Positions 1 to 11,123 of a stretch of DNA of 64,000 nt are shown piece after piece. The first letter of the stretch is position 1; the number at the start of each line of letters is the position of its first letter. The notes beneath the pieces were generated by a model. That model searched no databases. It was not told the origin of the DNA and saw only the letters and a program-made list of their open reading frames with translations. The position numbers and the translations under genes are program-made. The DNA is from Pseudoneurospora amorphoporcata (Eukaryota > Ascomycota > Sordariomycetes > Sordariales > Sordariaceae): the NCBI GenBank assembly GCA_033297205.1, contig MU859205.1, positions 30,381-94,380 of the forward strand, in the 5' to 3' direction.

Positions 1-514
1 TCTCATCACGGCATTGGCAGATACATTATTACACATCTCCCGCTGCCGCATCTGCTTCTGGTCTTTCCTCTCTCCTGATTCTGGTTTCCTCTCCTCTTCT
101 CCCAAGTCCTCTTCTTTTTCCTTGGTGGTTTGACGAACGGAAAGCAACGGGCCAATTCCAACAACACAACAGTTCCGGGGCCACGTACCTCTACTTACAT
201 AGACAGAAACTCATCTGCCGCTTCTAACCCCCGTTGCTATTTGTTAAGTAACGCGACCCCTCGCTCGCCAATTCACCACTGGACACCGACCAAGGGACGA
301 ACGAACCGGCCCCCGACAATTGACGATTAGCGACTAGGGACTAGGACTAGGACTAGGTTCAGAAGACTAGTCTCGTTTCCGATCCACCGAGGCCCGCCCC
401 CGACTTCCAAAGAAGCTACTTTATAAAAGAGAAGCTTCAGTCGCATTTCTTTCCGAAGGACGAAAAGATACCCTTTTTTTGGAGGAAAAGAACGGAAAAG
501 TCACAACAGCCAAA
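1..514. other. upstream region of the SCOT gene
   Basis: No gene seen. The stretch is C/T-rich at 60-125, which is common in Neurospora leaders. A short tandem run of the unit GACTAGG lies at about 331-357. It probably holds the promoter and 5' UTR of the CoA-transferase gene that starts at 515. Confidence 0.5.
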
Positions 515-2389
515 ATGTCTACAGCTCTTCGGACGTTGAGGGCGTATGCCAAGTATGGCAACAACGTAAGTTGCCTACAGACCTCAGGCTTATCCTTTCT
601 GGCGACGGGAGCGGCGGAAGGGCGAAAGGCTGCGAACGATGGGGTATCCCTGATTCGGTTCGACGGCAATGTCAACACTACTGTCATTATCACCACCCAA
701 ACACCAAATCCTCCTTTCCCCTTTTCCCCTTTCCAATACCAAAAAAGCATCACCACCGGGGTAAAAAAAAAAAAAAAAAAAAAAGAAGAGAACATGGCCA
801 ACTAACAAACCGCTCCAAAATGTAGCACACTGCCCTCCTAGCCCGGTGCTTCTCCACCACCCTCCGCCGCCCCGAGATTAACAAGATCTACCCCTCCGCA
901 TCCGCCGCCCTGGCCGACATGAAGCCCAACAGCACCTTGCTCTGCGGCGGCTTCGGTCTCTGCGGCGTTCCCGACACTTTGATCAACGAAGTGGCCCAGA
1001 AGCCCGAAATCACCGGCCTGACCGCCGTCTCCAACAACGCCGGCACCGACACCTCGGGCCTGGGCAAGCTGCTCAAGACCAAGCAGATCAAGAAGATGAT
1101 CGCCTCCTACATCGGCGAGAACAAGACCTTCGAGAGCATGTACCTCACAGGCGAAGTCGAGCTGGAACTGACACCCCAGGGAACCTTGGCCGAGCGCTGC
1201 GCCTCTGGCGGAAAGGGCATCCCGGCCTTCTACACCCCCGCCGCCTTTGGAACCGTCGTGCAGACGGGCGAGCTTCCCCTGAAGAACAAGCCCGACGGCA
1301 CCCCCGATATTCTCTCGTACCCCAAGGACGTCAAGGTCTTCAACGGCAAGTCCTACCTGCTTGAGCACGCCATCGCCGGCGACTACGCCTTTGTCAAGGC
1401 CTACAAGGCCGACCGCCTCGGAAACTGCCAGTTCCGCCTGGCCGCGCACAACTTCAACGGCGCCATGGGCCGCAACGCCAAGGTGACCATCGTCGAGGCC
1501 GAGCACATTGTCGAGCCCGGCGAGATCGCGCCCGAGGCCGTGCACCTGCCTGGCATCTATGTCTCCCGAGTGATCCAGAGCACCGCGGACAAGGGGATTG
1601 AAAAGCGCACGTATGCCAAGGACCCGAACGACCCCGAGGCCAAGAAGGCCCTGGGATCCGGGGAGACGGCGAACAAGCGCGAGAGGATCGTGCGCCGCGC
1701 GGCCAAGGAGTTCAAGAATGGCATGTACGCCAACTTGGGCATTGGCATGCCCATGCTGGCGCCCAGCTTTGTCGAGGAGGGCGTTGAGGTTCTTCTGCAA
1801 TCCGAGAACGGTATCTTGGGACTTGGTCCCTACCCCAAGAAGGGCGAGGAGGACGCGGATCTGATCAACGCCGGTAAGGAGACCGTTACTCTCGCCCCGG
1901 GAGCGGCGGTGTTTGGGTCTGAGGAGTCGTTTGGCATGATCCGTGCCGGCCGCATCAACTTGACCATTTTGGGCGCCATGCAGGTGTCAGCTAACGGTGA
2001 CTTGGCCAACTGGATGTTGCCGGGCAAGGTCAAGGGCTTTGGAGGTGCCATGGACTTGGTGAGCAACCCGGAGAAGACCAAGGTCGTGGTGACGATGGAG
2101 CATACGGATAAGAAGGGCAACGCCAAGATTGTCAAGCAGTGCGCGTTCCCCTTGACGGGCCCTCGTTGTGTGTCGAGGATCATTACCGAGTTGGTGAGTT
2201 ACTTGCATCCGGGATGAGATTTTTTTTTTGGGACAAAAAGCTAACAGATGATGATAGTGCGTCTTCGATGTCGACTTTGCCAAGGGTCTTACTCTTATTG
2301 AGATCGCTGATGGTGTCACTGTTGACGAGATCAAGGCCAAGACTGATGCTCCCTTCGTTGTTGCCGATGATCTGAAGCCCATGCTTTAA
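515..2389 (+). CDS. succinyl-CoA:3-ketoacid-coenzyme A transferase (SCOT), mitochondrial
   Basis: This enzyme moves CoA from succinyl-CoA to acetoacetate or another 3-oxoacid in the mitochondrial matrix. Three exons fit: 515-565, 826-2193 and 2258-2389, giving 516 aa, close to the family's usual length. Introns are 566-825 (GTAAGT, ACTAAC branch, TAG) and 2194-2257 (GTGAGT, GCTAAC, TAG). The N-terminus is basic and Ser/Thr-rich, as expected of a mitochondrial presequence. The alpha-like half begins around residue 45 with the glycine-rich [13 protein letters not shown]. The beta-like half contains NLGIGMPML and SENGILGLG; the Glu of SENG (about residue 344) matches the catalytic glutamate that forms the CoA thioester in this family. 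The start at 515 is chosen because it supplies the presequence and splices in frame. The downstream neighbour Prx5 is convergent, with 299 bp between the stop codons. Confidence 0.93.
763..784 (+). repeat. A22 homopolymer in SCOT intron 1
   Basis: An uninterrupted run of 22 A lies about 17 bases upstream of the ACTAAC branch site of the first SCOT intron. It is a simple repeat and likely length-variable between strains. Confidence 0.8.
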
Positions 2390-2688
2390 AATGGGAGTTA
2401 TGAAAGTCAAGATTGTACGACCAGAAACGTAGGGGATATGACGGGATTGGGGGCTGTATATACTGTCGAATTAGGTTTTGGATGGCATCAAAATTTTTCT
2501 TGTTATGCATTGGGGCTGTTGACGACCACGGGAGTTGTGAGAAACGGATCTGGCGATTCCTTCTGTAATGTTTGCTATACAGCAGTGTGCTCCAACGCAG
2601 TTCATTACTCATATTGTTTATATACATAGAACTTTTGAACCCCATCCATCCTCTTCCATTACCGATAGGTATAGACATTCCTCTTCGT

Positions 2689-3629
2689 CTAAGCCAGAAC
2701 CTTATCAGCCAACGAAACAGCGGTACCAGTGTTATCCGGTTCGACGGCAATCTTGACGACCTTGCCGTCCTCAACAATGATGGCGTAGCGCTTGGAACGG
2801 TCGTTGCCAAAGATGGCCTTGCTGTCGAAGGTGAGGTCGAGAGCCTTGGTGAACTCTCCCGAGGGGTCGGCGAGGAAGCGGATCTATTCATGGTGTCAGT
2901 CACCGTAACCAGGGATATAAGCGGGACCAAGGAACAGCAACTTACACCAGACTCGCCGGTGGGGTCGAGGTTCTCCTTCCATGCCTTCATGCTGTTGTGG
3001 TTGTTAGCTTTCCGTCTCGTGAACTGTTGTGTTTCTCCTGTCCTCTAGTATTTTCCCAGCCAGCTGCCTTTTTGTGTTCTCTTTTTTCGCAAGAACTCGG
3101 TTCCAACCAACTCTCTTGTTCATTTCTTGCTCCTTTTCTCTCTCCCAATGGTCATTCTCCCTCTTTTCACGCCCGTTTCCCCCTCGTATCCTTTCCTTTT
3201 CCTTCCCACCCCTTCTTGCTCCCCCGAACCCCGTTCCTCCCATACCCACACCCGTTCAAGCCAACTACCCGAACAAGAAGAGAGAAGAGAAAGTACTCAC
3301 ACAAAAGCATCATTCACACTAACAACAGCCTTAACATCAAACTCCTGCGTCTTGGGATGCTGGATATAGCTGGGGATATGGCTCGAGCTGCAGGCGGGAG
3401 AGAAGGCAGCGGGCACACCGATAATCAGCATGTTGCGGGCCGACTCGGCCTCCTTGCGCAGGTCGACCTTGTTGCCGGGAGAGCCCTCCTGGAGGAGCTC
3501 GCCTTCGGGCAGGAACTCGCCGATCTTGACGAGACGGGCGGGGGAGGAGGAGAAGAAGCGCGCGGGGGCCGCGGCGACGGGGGCGCGGAAGACGGGCGCG
3601 GAGGCGCGGAGGGCGGTGCGGGTGAACAT
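2689..3629 (-). CDS. Prx5-type peroxiredoxin, probably mitochondrial
   Basis: This is a thioredoxin-fold peroxidase that reduces H2O2 and alkyl hydroperoxides, of the Prx5/PMP20 family (which includes the fungal allergen Asp f 3 type). Exons on the minus strand are 3629-3301, 2991-2946 and 2883-2689, giving 189 aa. Introns are 3300-2992 (GTGAGT) and 2945-2884 (GTAAGT). The first 30 or so residues are rich in Arg, Ala and Ser with no acidic residue, so a mitochondrial presequence is likely. The peroxidatic site reads GVPAAFSPACSSSHIPSY with the Cys at residue 80, matching the family's PGAFTPxCSxxHxPxY. The C-terminal part contains FGNDRSKRYA and ends at KVLA. Intron 1 is long (309 bp) and C/T-rich. 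The start is 647 bp from the divergent DUF167 gene. Confidence 0.92.
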
Positions 3630-4276
3630 TATGGATGGTTTGGTGTTGTGGTTTGGTGATTTCGGTTGGGAGGTGGAAGGAGGATGGAATTGAGATGAGA
3701 TGGGTCAAGATTCAAGAATATGGATTTGTTGTCAATTCAACCAGACACCCGACGACGGATGCCGCGCCGTCCCTCGAACCCCCGAACCCCCCCTCAGTGG
3801 AAGTTACAGGGGTTGTAGAGGTACCTATTGTCCGGGTTGGGATGATAAGATAGGGAAGAGGGGATGACATCACCGAGGATGTCGTGCTAAGGGGAGCTTT
3901 GAGAGCTATCAACACAAAGGCTGTTTGATATTCTGTATTCGCATACAGTAATATCCAATGTATTCACGTCTCCATCCTTGGGTCATCATATTAGGTTGTG
4001 TCTTCCTTCACTATTAAGTCAAGCTTGTTGAAATATATGGTGAAATTGGTGTCCTCACTCCTCCGAGAGCTCCACGCTGGACTGAAGCTACAGGGGCCAA
4101 GCTACCAAAGCTCCAGCGGATACTAGACTTGGTGTCCCCCGCTGGCCCCGAAGGTCGGATTGAACCATTTCACCTTCAAGACACCAATCCTCTTTCTGAA
4201 CCACGACACGTACATATACATACCTCTACTGTTGAATGTCAACAATATTTTACCGCCTTCAACAAGCCCAGCAGTC
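3630..4276. promoter_or_regulatory. divergent intergenic region between Prx5 and the DUF167 gene
   Basis: No coding sequence is supported. The 647-bp stretch separates two divergent start codons and must carry both promoters. I saw no motif that I can name. Confidence 0.5.
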
Positions 4277-4881
4277 ATGTCCACCCAAAGAGCTCTCTGG
4301 TTCGTCGCCAGCAAAGCCACCAAAAAGTCATCACCACAAGGCTCTCAAGCCGGCACCATCTACATCCACTGCCGCGTCAAACCAGGCGCCAGCAAGCAAC
4401 GAGAGGGAGTGACTTCCTTAACCGATGAAGCAGTCGATATATGCGTCGCCGCACAAGCAAAAGAGGGAGAGGCGAATAAAGCTGTTGTCAGGGTTTTGAG
4501 TGAGGTAAGTTTCTCTTTTCTGACCTAGGTCGCCGGTGCTGCTACATACCTCCTACATATCTTCCGCCACAAGGAGTTCTGTTCCTACAAGTTACTACAC
4601 AGCGACGCTGGAATTGCCTTTGGTCCCAACCACCCCTTGTATGATTACATATTGCGAAACAACAAGCGGTAGACACGCCTAATTCCCCGACTGGATGGAT
4701 GTACCTAACTATGCAGGCTCTCAATCTCCCCAAGTCCAACCTCGAGATCACTCAGGGCCTCAAGTCCAGGGCCAAGACCGTTGCTGTTGCTGCTCCTGGG
4801 TCGTGGGTCGGTGGTAATGGCGGGGAGGCGGAGTGCCTCGAAAGGGTAAAGGCGTATTTGAACGAGGCGACTGAGGCGTGA
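4277..4881 (+). CDS. DUF167 / YggU (UPF0235) family protein
   Basis: A small conserved protein of unknown function. Exons are 4277-4504 and 4717-4881; the intron 4505-4716 has GTAAGT and a CTAAC branch just before GCAG. The product is 130 aa. The family hallmark is present: [16 protein letters not shown] near residue 30, then [14 protein letters not shown] and [19 protein letters not shown] across the splice junction. The junction is supported because it joins the family's helix ([14 protein letters not shown]) without a gap. Family structures show a small alpha/beta fold, but no biochemical role is established. Confidence 0.85.
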
Positions 4882-5157
4882 TGTCGTTTTAAGATAGCGG
4901 CAGATGTCATCTGGATGATCGTACAGCGGTTGTCGGCATTGTTTCTGATGTTCCCACGCGATCTGATGGAGCGAAGGATACCCCAAAACTCGAAAGTCGT
5001 CCGTTTAAACCGTAACGGTACGCGACCAGGTGCGCGCATCCCTATGCGTCCTTCACGCGGGTATCGATACCACATTCCCCCTTTTCCTCCGATTCTCGTC
5101 ATATCCTCATTACTCATAACATGCGCCAAGGTCTGGATCGTATCGTCGTCCAAAATT
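4882..5157. other. convergent 3' region between the DUF167 gene and Dam1
   Basis: No gene seen in these 276 bp. A minus-strand open frame continues through here (to about 4752) in a different frame from Dam1. I treat it as chance, because the Dam1 frame ends with a plausible basic tail at 5158. Confidence 0.4.
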
Positions 5158-5982
5158 TCATTTCGCACCCCTTCCACCAGCTCGCCCGTACGATGTACTC
5201 CTAGTAATCGCCCTGCGGCTCGTCGTTCGGGAACTGGGCGTAACACCACGACCAACACCTCTCCCGCTCGTGCCTCTTGTCTTTCCCGATGGCGCAGGGA
5301 CTCGCGACTGTCTTGGAGCGGGTGTCTTGGGTGCCACGGATGGTTTTCGCGGTGTAGGACCCGACATGTTGGAGGTCGGGTTATCGACGAAGGAAGTATC
5401 GGTGGTCCTGTAGTACGCACGACAGCAGATGTCAGCAACGGTAGTCATATGGAGTGAATTGCACATAGATATACAGGAAACAAACATGAAGGTAGTCTCC
5501 CCATCAAACCCCTCCCTTTCCTGCTTAACCGCTGTCGCCCCATTCCCCGTCCCCATCCCAATCTCCCTATTCTGCCCCTGGCCCTGTCCCTGGCCACCAC
5601 CATTCGCAACCTCCCTCTCCTCCTTCTCTTTCATCCTCTTGAAGCTCTCGGTCAAGGGGCCCTCGGGGAAATCCACACAAAAAGCATTCATATTCAACCC
5701 ATACAGAAAACTGGCAAAGTCCTCGCTGAACCGCGCCAGGCTCTCGTGCATCAGCTGGAAATGCATCATGTTGGCTTCGAGGTCGGCCATTGCGTCAGCC
5801 AGCTCGGCGAAGGCGGGCTCAAAGGCGTTAAGCGGAAACGAAGCGCTGGGGCCATGGATTGATTCGCGGGCTGATTCGCGCAGGGAGGAGCGTGAGGAGG
5901 GCCGGAGGGGAGTTGTTGGTCGGTTGGGGGTGCGTGGGCGGGAGGTGGAGCGCTGGTGGGCGGGGGTTTGAGAGTCGGGCAT
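5158..5982 (-). CDS. dam1: DASH complex subunit Dam1
   Basis: Dam1 is a subunit of the fungal DASH/Dam1 ring complex, which couples kinetochores to spindle microtubule plus ends in the nucleus. Exons on the minus strand are 5982-5486 and 5407-5158, giving 248 aa. The intron 5485-5408 (78 bp, GTTTGT to CAG) is a multiple of three, so the frame stays open through it. The Dam1 core is clear at about residues 45-120: FAELADAMADLEANMMHF, HESLARFSEDFASFLYGLNM and NAFCVDFPEGPLTESF. Before it is a Ser/Thr/Pro/Arg-rich N-terminus; after it a basic tail with TPRKPS and Gly-Arg repeats. The start at 5982 (MPDSQTPAH) is preferred to the ATG at 6093 because the extra residues do not resemble the family. 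It is divergent from the Sec14 gene. Confidence 0.85.
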   Translation of the reverse strand: MPDSQTPAHQRSTSRPRTPNRPTTPLRPSSRSSLRESARESIHGPSASFPLNAFEPAFAELADAMADLEANMMHFQLMHESLARFSEDFASFLYGLNMNAFCVDFPEGPLTESFKRMKEKEEREVANGGGQGQGQGQNREIGMGTGNGATAVKQEREGFDGETTFMFVSCISMCNSLHMTTVADICCRAYYRTTDTSFVDNPTSNMSGPTPRKPSVAPKTPAPRQSRVPAPSGKTRGTSGRGVGRGVTPSSRTTSRRAITRSTSYGRAGGRGAK

Positions 5983-7245
5983 GGTCTTTTGTCGTTTCGT
6001 TTGGATTCGCTGATTATGGCATGCAATGTCTAGGTAGCTGTGGTTGTTCACAAGTGGTGATACCAATAAGTATGGTGTTGACAAGGTTGACAAGGGGAGA
6101 CGCGAACACCTAGCAAGTGAGACGCGACGACGCTAATTGACCCCACCAGAGGCATTCTTGGCTTTCAAGGTCCCCGGGGCCTCTGCGGATGTACTAGTAA
6201 CATTGCGACCGCCAAGCAGCAGAAGCGCACAGGCCATTTCCTTGCGGTCAAGGGGGAATTCCATCATTGGTGGTGACCATTCGATTTTTATCGTTTTCGC
6301 TTCCATCCAACCTACTTTCCATGTTGCTCTTTGAAGATTGCCGCCCAGCTCACCGAACGGTTGTGATCATCTTTTCATTGCTTCAAACCGCCCCTTTGTT
6401 ACACAGTCGACAGCACACAACTTCTGGGATTTGGATCTCGGGTTGCGGGTTCAGCCGGGACAATGGAAGACCCGACAACGGATGTCGCATAGACTGTTGT
6501 GGAGATTCTGTATCATCTTCCGGGAGTCTCCAAGGTGCTTTTCTGAACGGAAAAGATCAAGGACCCTGACTAGTATCGACAAGTCAACGAGGGAATCCTT
6601 TCTCTTTTCTTCTTGATCTCGTCAGGTTCACGGCTTCTGTTTTTTTTTATTTTTTTTATTTTTCAGTCAACAATGCACTGTGATATTCAATGCTTACAGC
6701 TGCCAAATCTGCCCCACTTACTACCAGGATTGGTGAATCGCCCATGTGGAGGATTTGTCCATTGCACTGATTCTTAGTAGGCACCTTTTGTCTAAATTAT
6801 TGATTGACTTTAGGAAACACACTCCGGGTCTCAAAGACTGGATCCGACGCTTTGGTAACAACGGGCTTGTCATCCCATATCTCCTCCGAGTCTGTTGTCC
6901 CCTGTTATGATACAATACGTCAGAGACTACCTTATCCAACCATCACTCAACCAGGAATTGCGCCTCCAAGAAGTTGACACGGATTGCCCGGGGATAGCCT
7001 TGTCCGGACTCTTGTTAATTGGAGCAAATATCATTTTCACAGCCCCCCTCCGAATTTGGTGACCGCCTTCCTTCTCGGTACCTACCTTACCATTCATCTT
7101 ATGATCTTACAGCTGCTACCGCCTTGCCGCCCTCCCGCTACTACAACGTGCGTGTTACCTACTAGGTACCTAGAGGTATCCTGTCAGCCAGCTGCAGTGT
7201 TGTGTCCTCCCACCACAGTAGTAATATTGCCTTCCAACAAGGGGA
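5983..7245. promoter_or_regulatory. divergent intergenic region between Dam1 and the Sec14 gene
   Basis: No gene is supported in these 1.26 kb. Short open frames on both strands lack family features. It contains a T-rich tract around 6640-6660. A GGTACCTAG motif at 7165-7173 recurs upstream of FKS1. C/T-rich sequence precedes the downstream start. Confidence 0.5.
7165..7173 (+). promoter_or_regulatory. GGTACCTAG palindrome-like motif upstream of the Sec14 gene
   Basis: The sequence TAGGTACCTA is a perfect palindrome. The same core occurs three times in the FKS1 upstream region (20048, 20382, 20713). Its function is unknown. Confidence 0.3.
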
Positions 7246-9372
7246 ATGAGACTGCCACCGCCCTCCACGCCGACCCAACTTCTACGTCTTCGATTGACGA
7301 GATCCGCTCTTTTCAGATCTGTTGTTTCCACCATCACTTTACCCCTTGCTACGTGTCCTTCGAGTCGAACTGCTAGTACCCCTAGGGCAGCGGCGATCAC
7401 TCCAGGTCCCCGGATCCAATCCCTCCTCCCCCCCCTCCCTCCTTCCACCGCTACCACCACCGCCTTCTTCAGTCGCAACAACTTCTCGACTGCTATCACC
7501 ACCGCCAACAAGCGAGATCCAACAACCACAACCACCCCTACACCCGTTGTTCTTCGCGCTTCTGTAACCGGTCTCAGTCTCCTCATTGTCCTCGGTTTAG
7601 GTCTCGGCTACGGTATCACCGGTTTTCTCGGTCAAAAGTCCACCGAGCAGCAGCAGCAGCAGCAGGAAATTCCTACAATTGTCGAAAAGGACATTCAAGA
7701 CCTCATTCTCGACGACGACGACGACGACGACACCAACGAGACCATGTCTGGAGGAATCGCCCCCGGCCGCCCCGGCAACCTCACTCCTGAGCAGGAGGAA
7801 AAGCTCAAGCAGCTATGGAAGCTGATCTTCCAAGTCTGCGGCGTCTCCTCCGATGCCAGCGCTCCTGTCCCCGAGGCCGCTGCTCCCGCTACCGCCGTTT
7901 CCTCCGACGCCGCGAGTACCAAAGGCGATGACAAGAAGAAGAAGAGCAAGCTCAGCATGTTCTCGCGCAAGCACAAGAAGGACTCGGACGAAACCGCCAC
8001 CTCCTCCTCCGAAACCGCCTCCACAGCCTCGGGCTCCACGCCCGGCACTCCCGCCTCGCCCGCCATCGTTTTGAATGCAAGCACCACCTCGGGCGACGAC
8101 GACAAGTACAACCAGCTGTCCAAGTTCCACGAGACGCTCGCCTCGCAATCGCCCGCGGACATCCGTAAGACGATCTGGTCCATGGTCAAGCACGACCACC
8201 CGGACGCGCTGGTGCTGCGCTTCCTGCGCGCGCGCAAGTGGGACGTGGAGAAGGCTTTGGTCATGCTTATTTCGACCATGAACTGGCGGCAGAGCGAGAT
8301 GCGTGTGGACGCGGACATCATGCGGACTGGCGAGGGCGGGGCGGTGGAAGACGAGAAGATGGAGGCCAAGACGTCGGAAGAGATTGCCAAGAAGAAGCTG
8401 GCGATTGATTTCCTCACGCAGACAAGGATGGGAAAGAGCTATGTCCATGGCGTGGATAAGCAGGGGAGGCCGGTTTGCTACGTGAGGGTGAGGTTGCATA
8501 AGCAGGGCGAGCAGAGCGAGGAGAGTCTGGAGAGGTATACGGTTTATTTGATTGAGACTTGTCGGATGTTGTTGCAGGGCGGTGTTGATACCGCGGTAGG
8601 TTCTTGAACACCCGAGAGAGGATGATGGAGGATGAGGGCTGACAGGATACAGACAATCGTCTTCGACATGACCGGCTTCTCCATGGCCAACATGGACTAC
8701 ACCCCCGTCAAGTTCATGGTCAAGTGCTTCGAGGCCAACTACCCCGAATCCTTGGGCGCCGTGTTGGTGCACAAGGCACCATGGATTTTCCAGGGTACGT
8801 TCTTTTCCTCCCTCTTCCTCCCCACTTACTCCCAGATGCTAACTGACTTTTCCGCAGGCATCTGGCGCGTCATCCGCGGCTGGCTCGACCCCGTCGTCGC
8901 CAACAAGGTGCACTTCACCAACAACATCTCGGAAATGTCCGAGTTCATCTCGCCCGAGAGGATCCCCAAGAGCCTCGACGGCCAGCAGGACTGGCAGTAC
9001 AAGTACGTCGAGCCTATCCCGGGCGAGAACGATAAGATGAAGGATACGGAAACCCTCGACAAGCTGCAGGCCGCGCGCGCCGAGCTCGTGAAAGAGTACG
9101 AGGAGGCTACGCTGCAGTGGATACAGGCTGGTAACAGTCCTGAGTTGAAGAAGAAGAGGGATGAGCTTGCGGAGAAGTTGAGGGTGGATTATTGGCAGCT
9201 GGATCCCTACGTGAGGGCCAGGAGCTTTTATGATCGCATTGGCGTGTTGTTGCCTGGTGGAAAGCTGGATCCGTACCGCGAGGGGAAGAAGGATGCCTCG
9301 GGTGTGAGCGGGATAACGGAGGGTGTGGCGAAGGTGGGGGTGAACGAAACGCAGGCTGATGATGTTGATTGA
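7246..9372 (+). CDS. Sec14-like CRAL-TRIO phospholipid transfer protein with long N-terminal extension
   Basis: A Sec14-superfamily protein that probably exchanges phosphatidylinositol or related lipids between membranes; the best fungal match by pattern is the Csr1/Sfh group. Exons are 7246-8595, 8653-8794 and 8858-9372, giving 668 aa. Introns are 8596-8652 (GTAGGT) and 8795-8857 (GTACGT, GCTAAC, CAG). The CRAL-TRIO N-domain is near residue 318 (ALVLRFLRARKWDVEKAL). The lipid-binding domain follows, with FDMTGFSMANMDYTPVKF, and [20 protein letters not shown] across the last junction. The first 100 residues are rich in Arg, Ser and Thr without acidic residues. A hydrophobic segment lies at about 101-128, then poly-Gln and an Asp run. 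A second in-frame ATG at 7744 begins MSGGIAPGRPGNLTPEQ, which looks like the start of a shorter cytosolic form (502 aa). Which start is used cannot be decided here. Confidence 0.88.
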
Positions 9373-9733
9373 GCTGTATGATCTGATGGTTTTTTTTTTT
9401 TTTTTTTTTTTTTGTTTTTGTTTTTTCATCTCTTGGAGACTTGTATATGTTTCATGGATATATACGATTAAAGTGTTTATAATCTGGGTCTGGGTCTGGG
9501 TCTGGGTATGGGCATGGTATATACGATAGAGCTATACGGATGAGAAAGGGCGTAATGAGGACGCATGGGGTCCAAGTCTAATGACAAGATCTCAACCTCA
9601 ACCTGCTCATCTCTCCCTTTTGAATCACCACAGAACCAAACACCGCGATCTCGGGGATCTCAAACATAAACACCATTCATTCATTCACTCATCACCCCTC
9701 TAATCCCACCATTTTATCCACCACCTAAAATAC
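9373..9733. other. convergent 3' region of the Sec14 and HIT genes
   Basis: No gene. It holds a T24 run at 9390-9413 and a short tandem repeat of GGGTCT at about 9485-9511. Both are probably in the 3' UTR of the Sec14 gene. Confidence 0.5.
9485..9511 (+). repeat. short tandem repeat, unit TGGGTC (about 4 copies)
   Basis: Four near-perfect hexamer copies just after a poly-T tract in the convergent 3' region. It is a simple repeat with no known role. Confidence 0.7.
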
Positions 9734-10298
9734 CTACAACTTCTCCTTTAGCTCCTCATGCAGCTTCTTCAACCCATCAAAGTCCTTCGCCATCTGCGGC
9801 CAACCCACACCAAGACCTTGCTGCTCATTCGGCTTGGGAATCATGTGCACGTGCACGTGTCCGACCTCCTGGTGCGCCAGCTTGCCGTTGTTCTGCAGGA
9901 TGTTGAAGTTCTCGGCGCCCGAGGCGATAGCCAGCTTCTTGGCGATGGGGAGGAGCTCCGCCAGGGAATCGTCGGGGATGTCGGTCAGTTTGTCGCCGTG
10001 GTATTTGGGGATTACGAGCTTGGCGAGTGTTTAGTTTTGATTGAGACCAGGGGGAGGGGAATAAGAGGGGAAAGACAGAAACGTACGGCATGACCACGGG
10101 AAAGAGGCTCGATGTCGAGAAAGGCAAGAGTCTTTTCGGTCTCGACGAGCTTGAAGCAGGGCAGTTCACCTGTTTTGTGTTGAACAATTAGCTTGAGCTC
10201 TTTGCTCACGACATCTTGCTCTTTGCACAATTCATCACAAAGTGTTGTTACTCACCCTTGACAATCTTGCAGAAAATGCAGGTCGCGGAAGAAGCCAT
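9734..10298 (-). CDS. HIT family (HINT/Hnt1-like) nucleotide hydrolase
   Basis: Histidine-triad proteins of the HINT branch hydrolyse AMP-lysine and other adenosine phosphoramidates. Exons on the minus strand are 10298-10256, 10169-10087 and 10018-9734, giving 136 aa, typical of HINT. Introns are 10255-10170 (GTGAGT) and 10086-10019 (GTACGT). The N-terminus has CIFCKIVKGELPCF, where two Cys mark the zinc-binding type seen in many HINTs. LAFLDIEPLSRGHALVIPK follows. The histidine triad reads GHVHVHMIPKP at about residues 95-105. The protein ends LHEELKEKL. The start gives the standard short HINT N-terminus. It is divergent from the Mog1-like gene, with 825 bp between the starts. Confidence 0.93.
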
Positions 10299-11123
10299 TT
10301 TGCTTGCCAATAGTAGTCTGGTTACTTGCATGAGCAAAGGGAAGAGTAGAGGTAGGTAAAGTAGGTAGGTGATAGCTAAGTGGAAGGTAGGTCGAAACAG
10401 AAGATGAAAGAAGAAGCCCAGAGGAGGGGGGCTTGACGTAGCCCGAGCCTTTCAGGTACCGGAGCTTCCAGCTTCGACTGCACTAAAAACGCGATTCGGC
10501 ACAAGGGATCGCGGTCGTGGCAGTGACACTGCGCTACGGTAACAGGGGCTGTTCGCGGGGTGCATTTCCCCGCTGCCTATCGCTGATAACCCTAACCTTC
10601 TTACTTTTAGGTCCGCCCATCTTCTTACAACAGCTTTGAGCTACCGCCCGGTTGAAGACAAAAGTGAAGAAGGGTGAAAATGAAGGGAAGAGCTGCTGAC
10701 AAAACAAAAATCAATCAGTCATCTGCCTCGTTGCCTGACTTCAAGAACCACAAAACACCTGCCAAGCACTCAAGAAGTGTTGGTTCTGCTTCAAGACCAA
10801 CCGCTCGCTGCCTAACACCGATTGGTATGACTCCCCGCCGAAATTGTTAGTGACACCGTCTAAGAGAGCTCTTGGGCTGTCACAGCCCCGAAAGCATCCC
10901 GCCATGCCTGCCTAGAGCAGGCCATCCTACCTAACGACATCATCCTGCCTCGAGACCCTCCTGTCAGCCCAAGTAGAAACCACCACCACCACCACTACCA
11001 TCTCAGCCTGACCAAGATCGAGTTGCGACAAGTTAAATAGCCCGCGAAACTCGCACCACTCTCCCAGCGCTCTTCATCCAACAGCAAGCAGAAGATTCCA
11101 AGAAACACACCAACACAACAACC
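10299..11123. promoter_or_regulatory. divergent intergenic region between the HIT and Mog1-like genes
   Basis: No coding sequence is supported. It contains a purine-rich block (10330-10430), which on the other strand is the C/T-rich leader of the HIT gene, and a CAC-repeat (CCACCACCACCACCAC) at about 10980-10996 in the probable leader of the Mog1-like gene. Confidence 0.5.

Noticed and set aside
838..1800. 320-codon minus-strand frame opposite the SCOT gene
   Set aside because: It is the antisense shadow of a G+C-rich coding exon with Leu/Gly/Val-rich translation and no domain.
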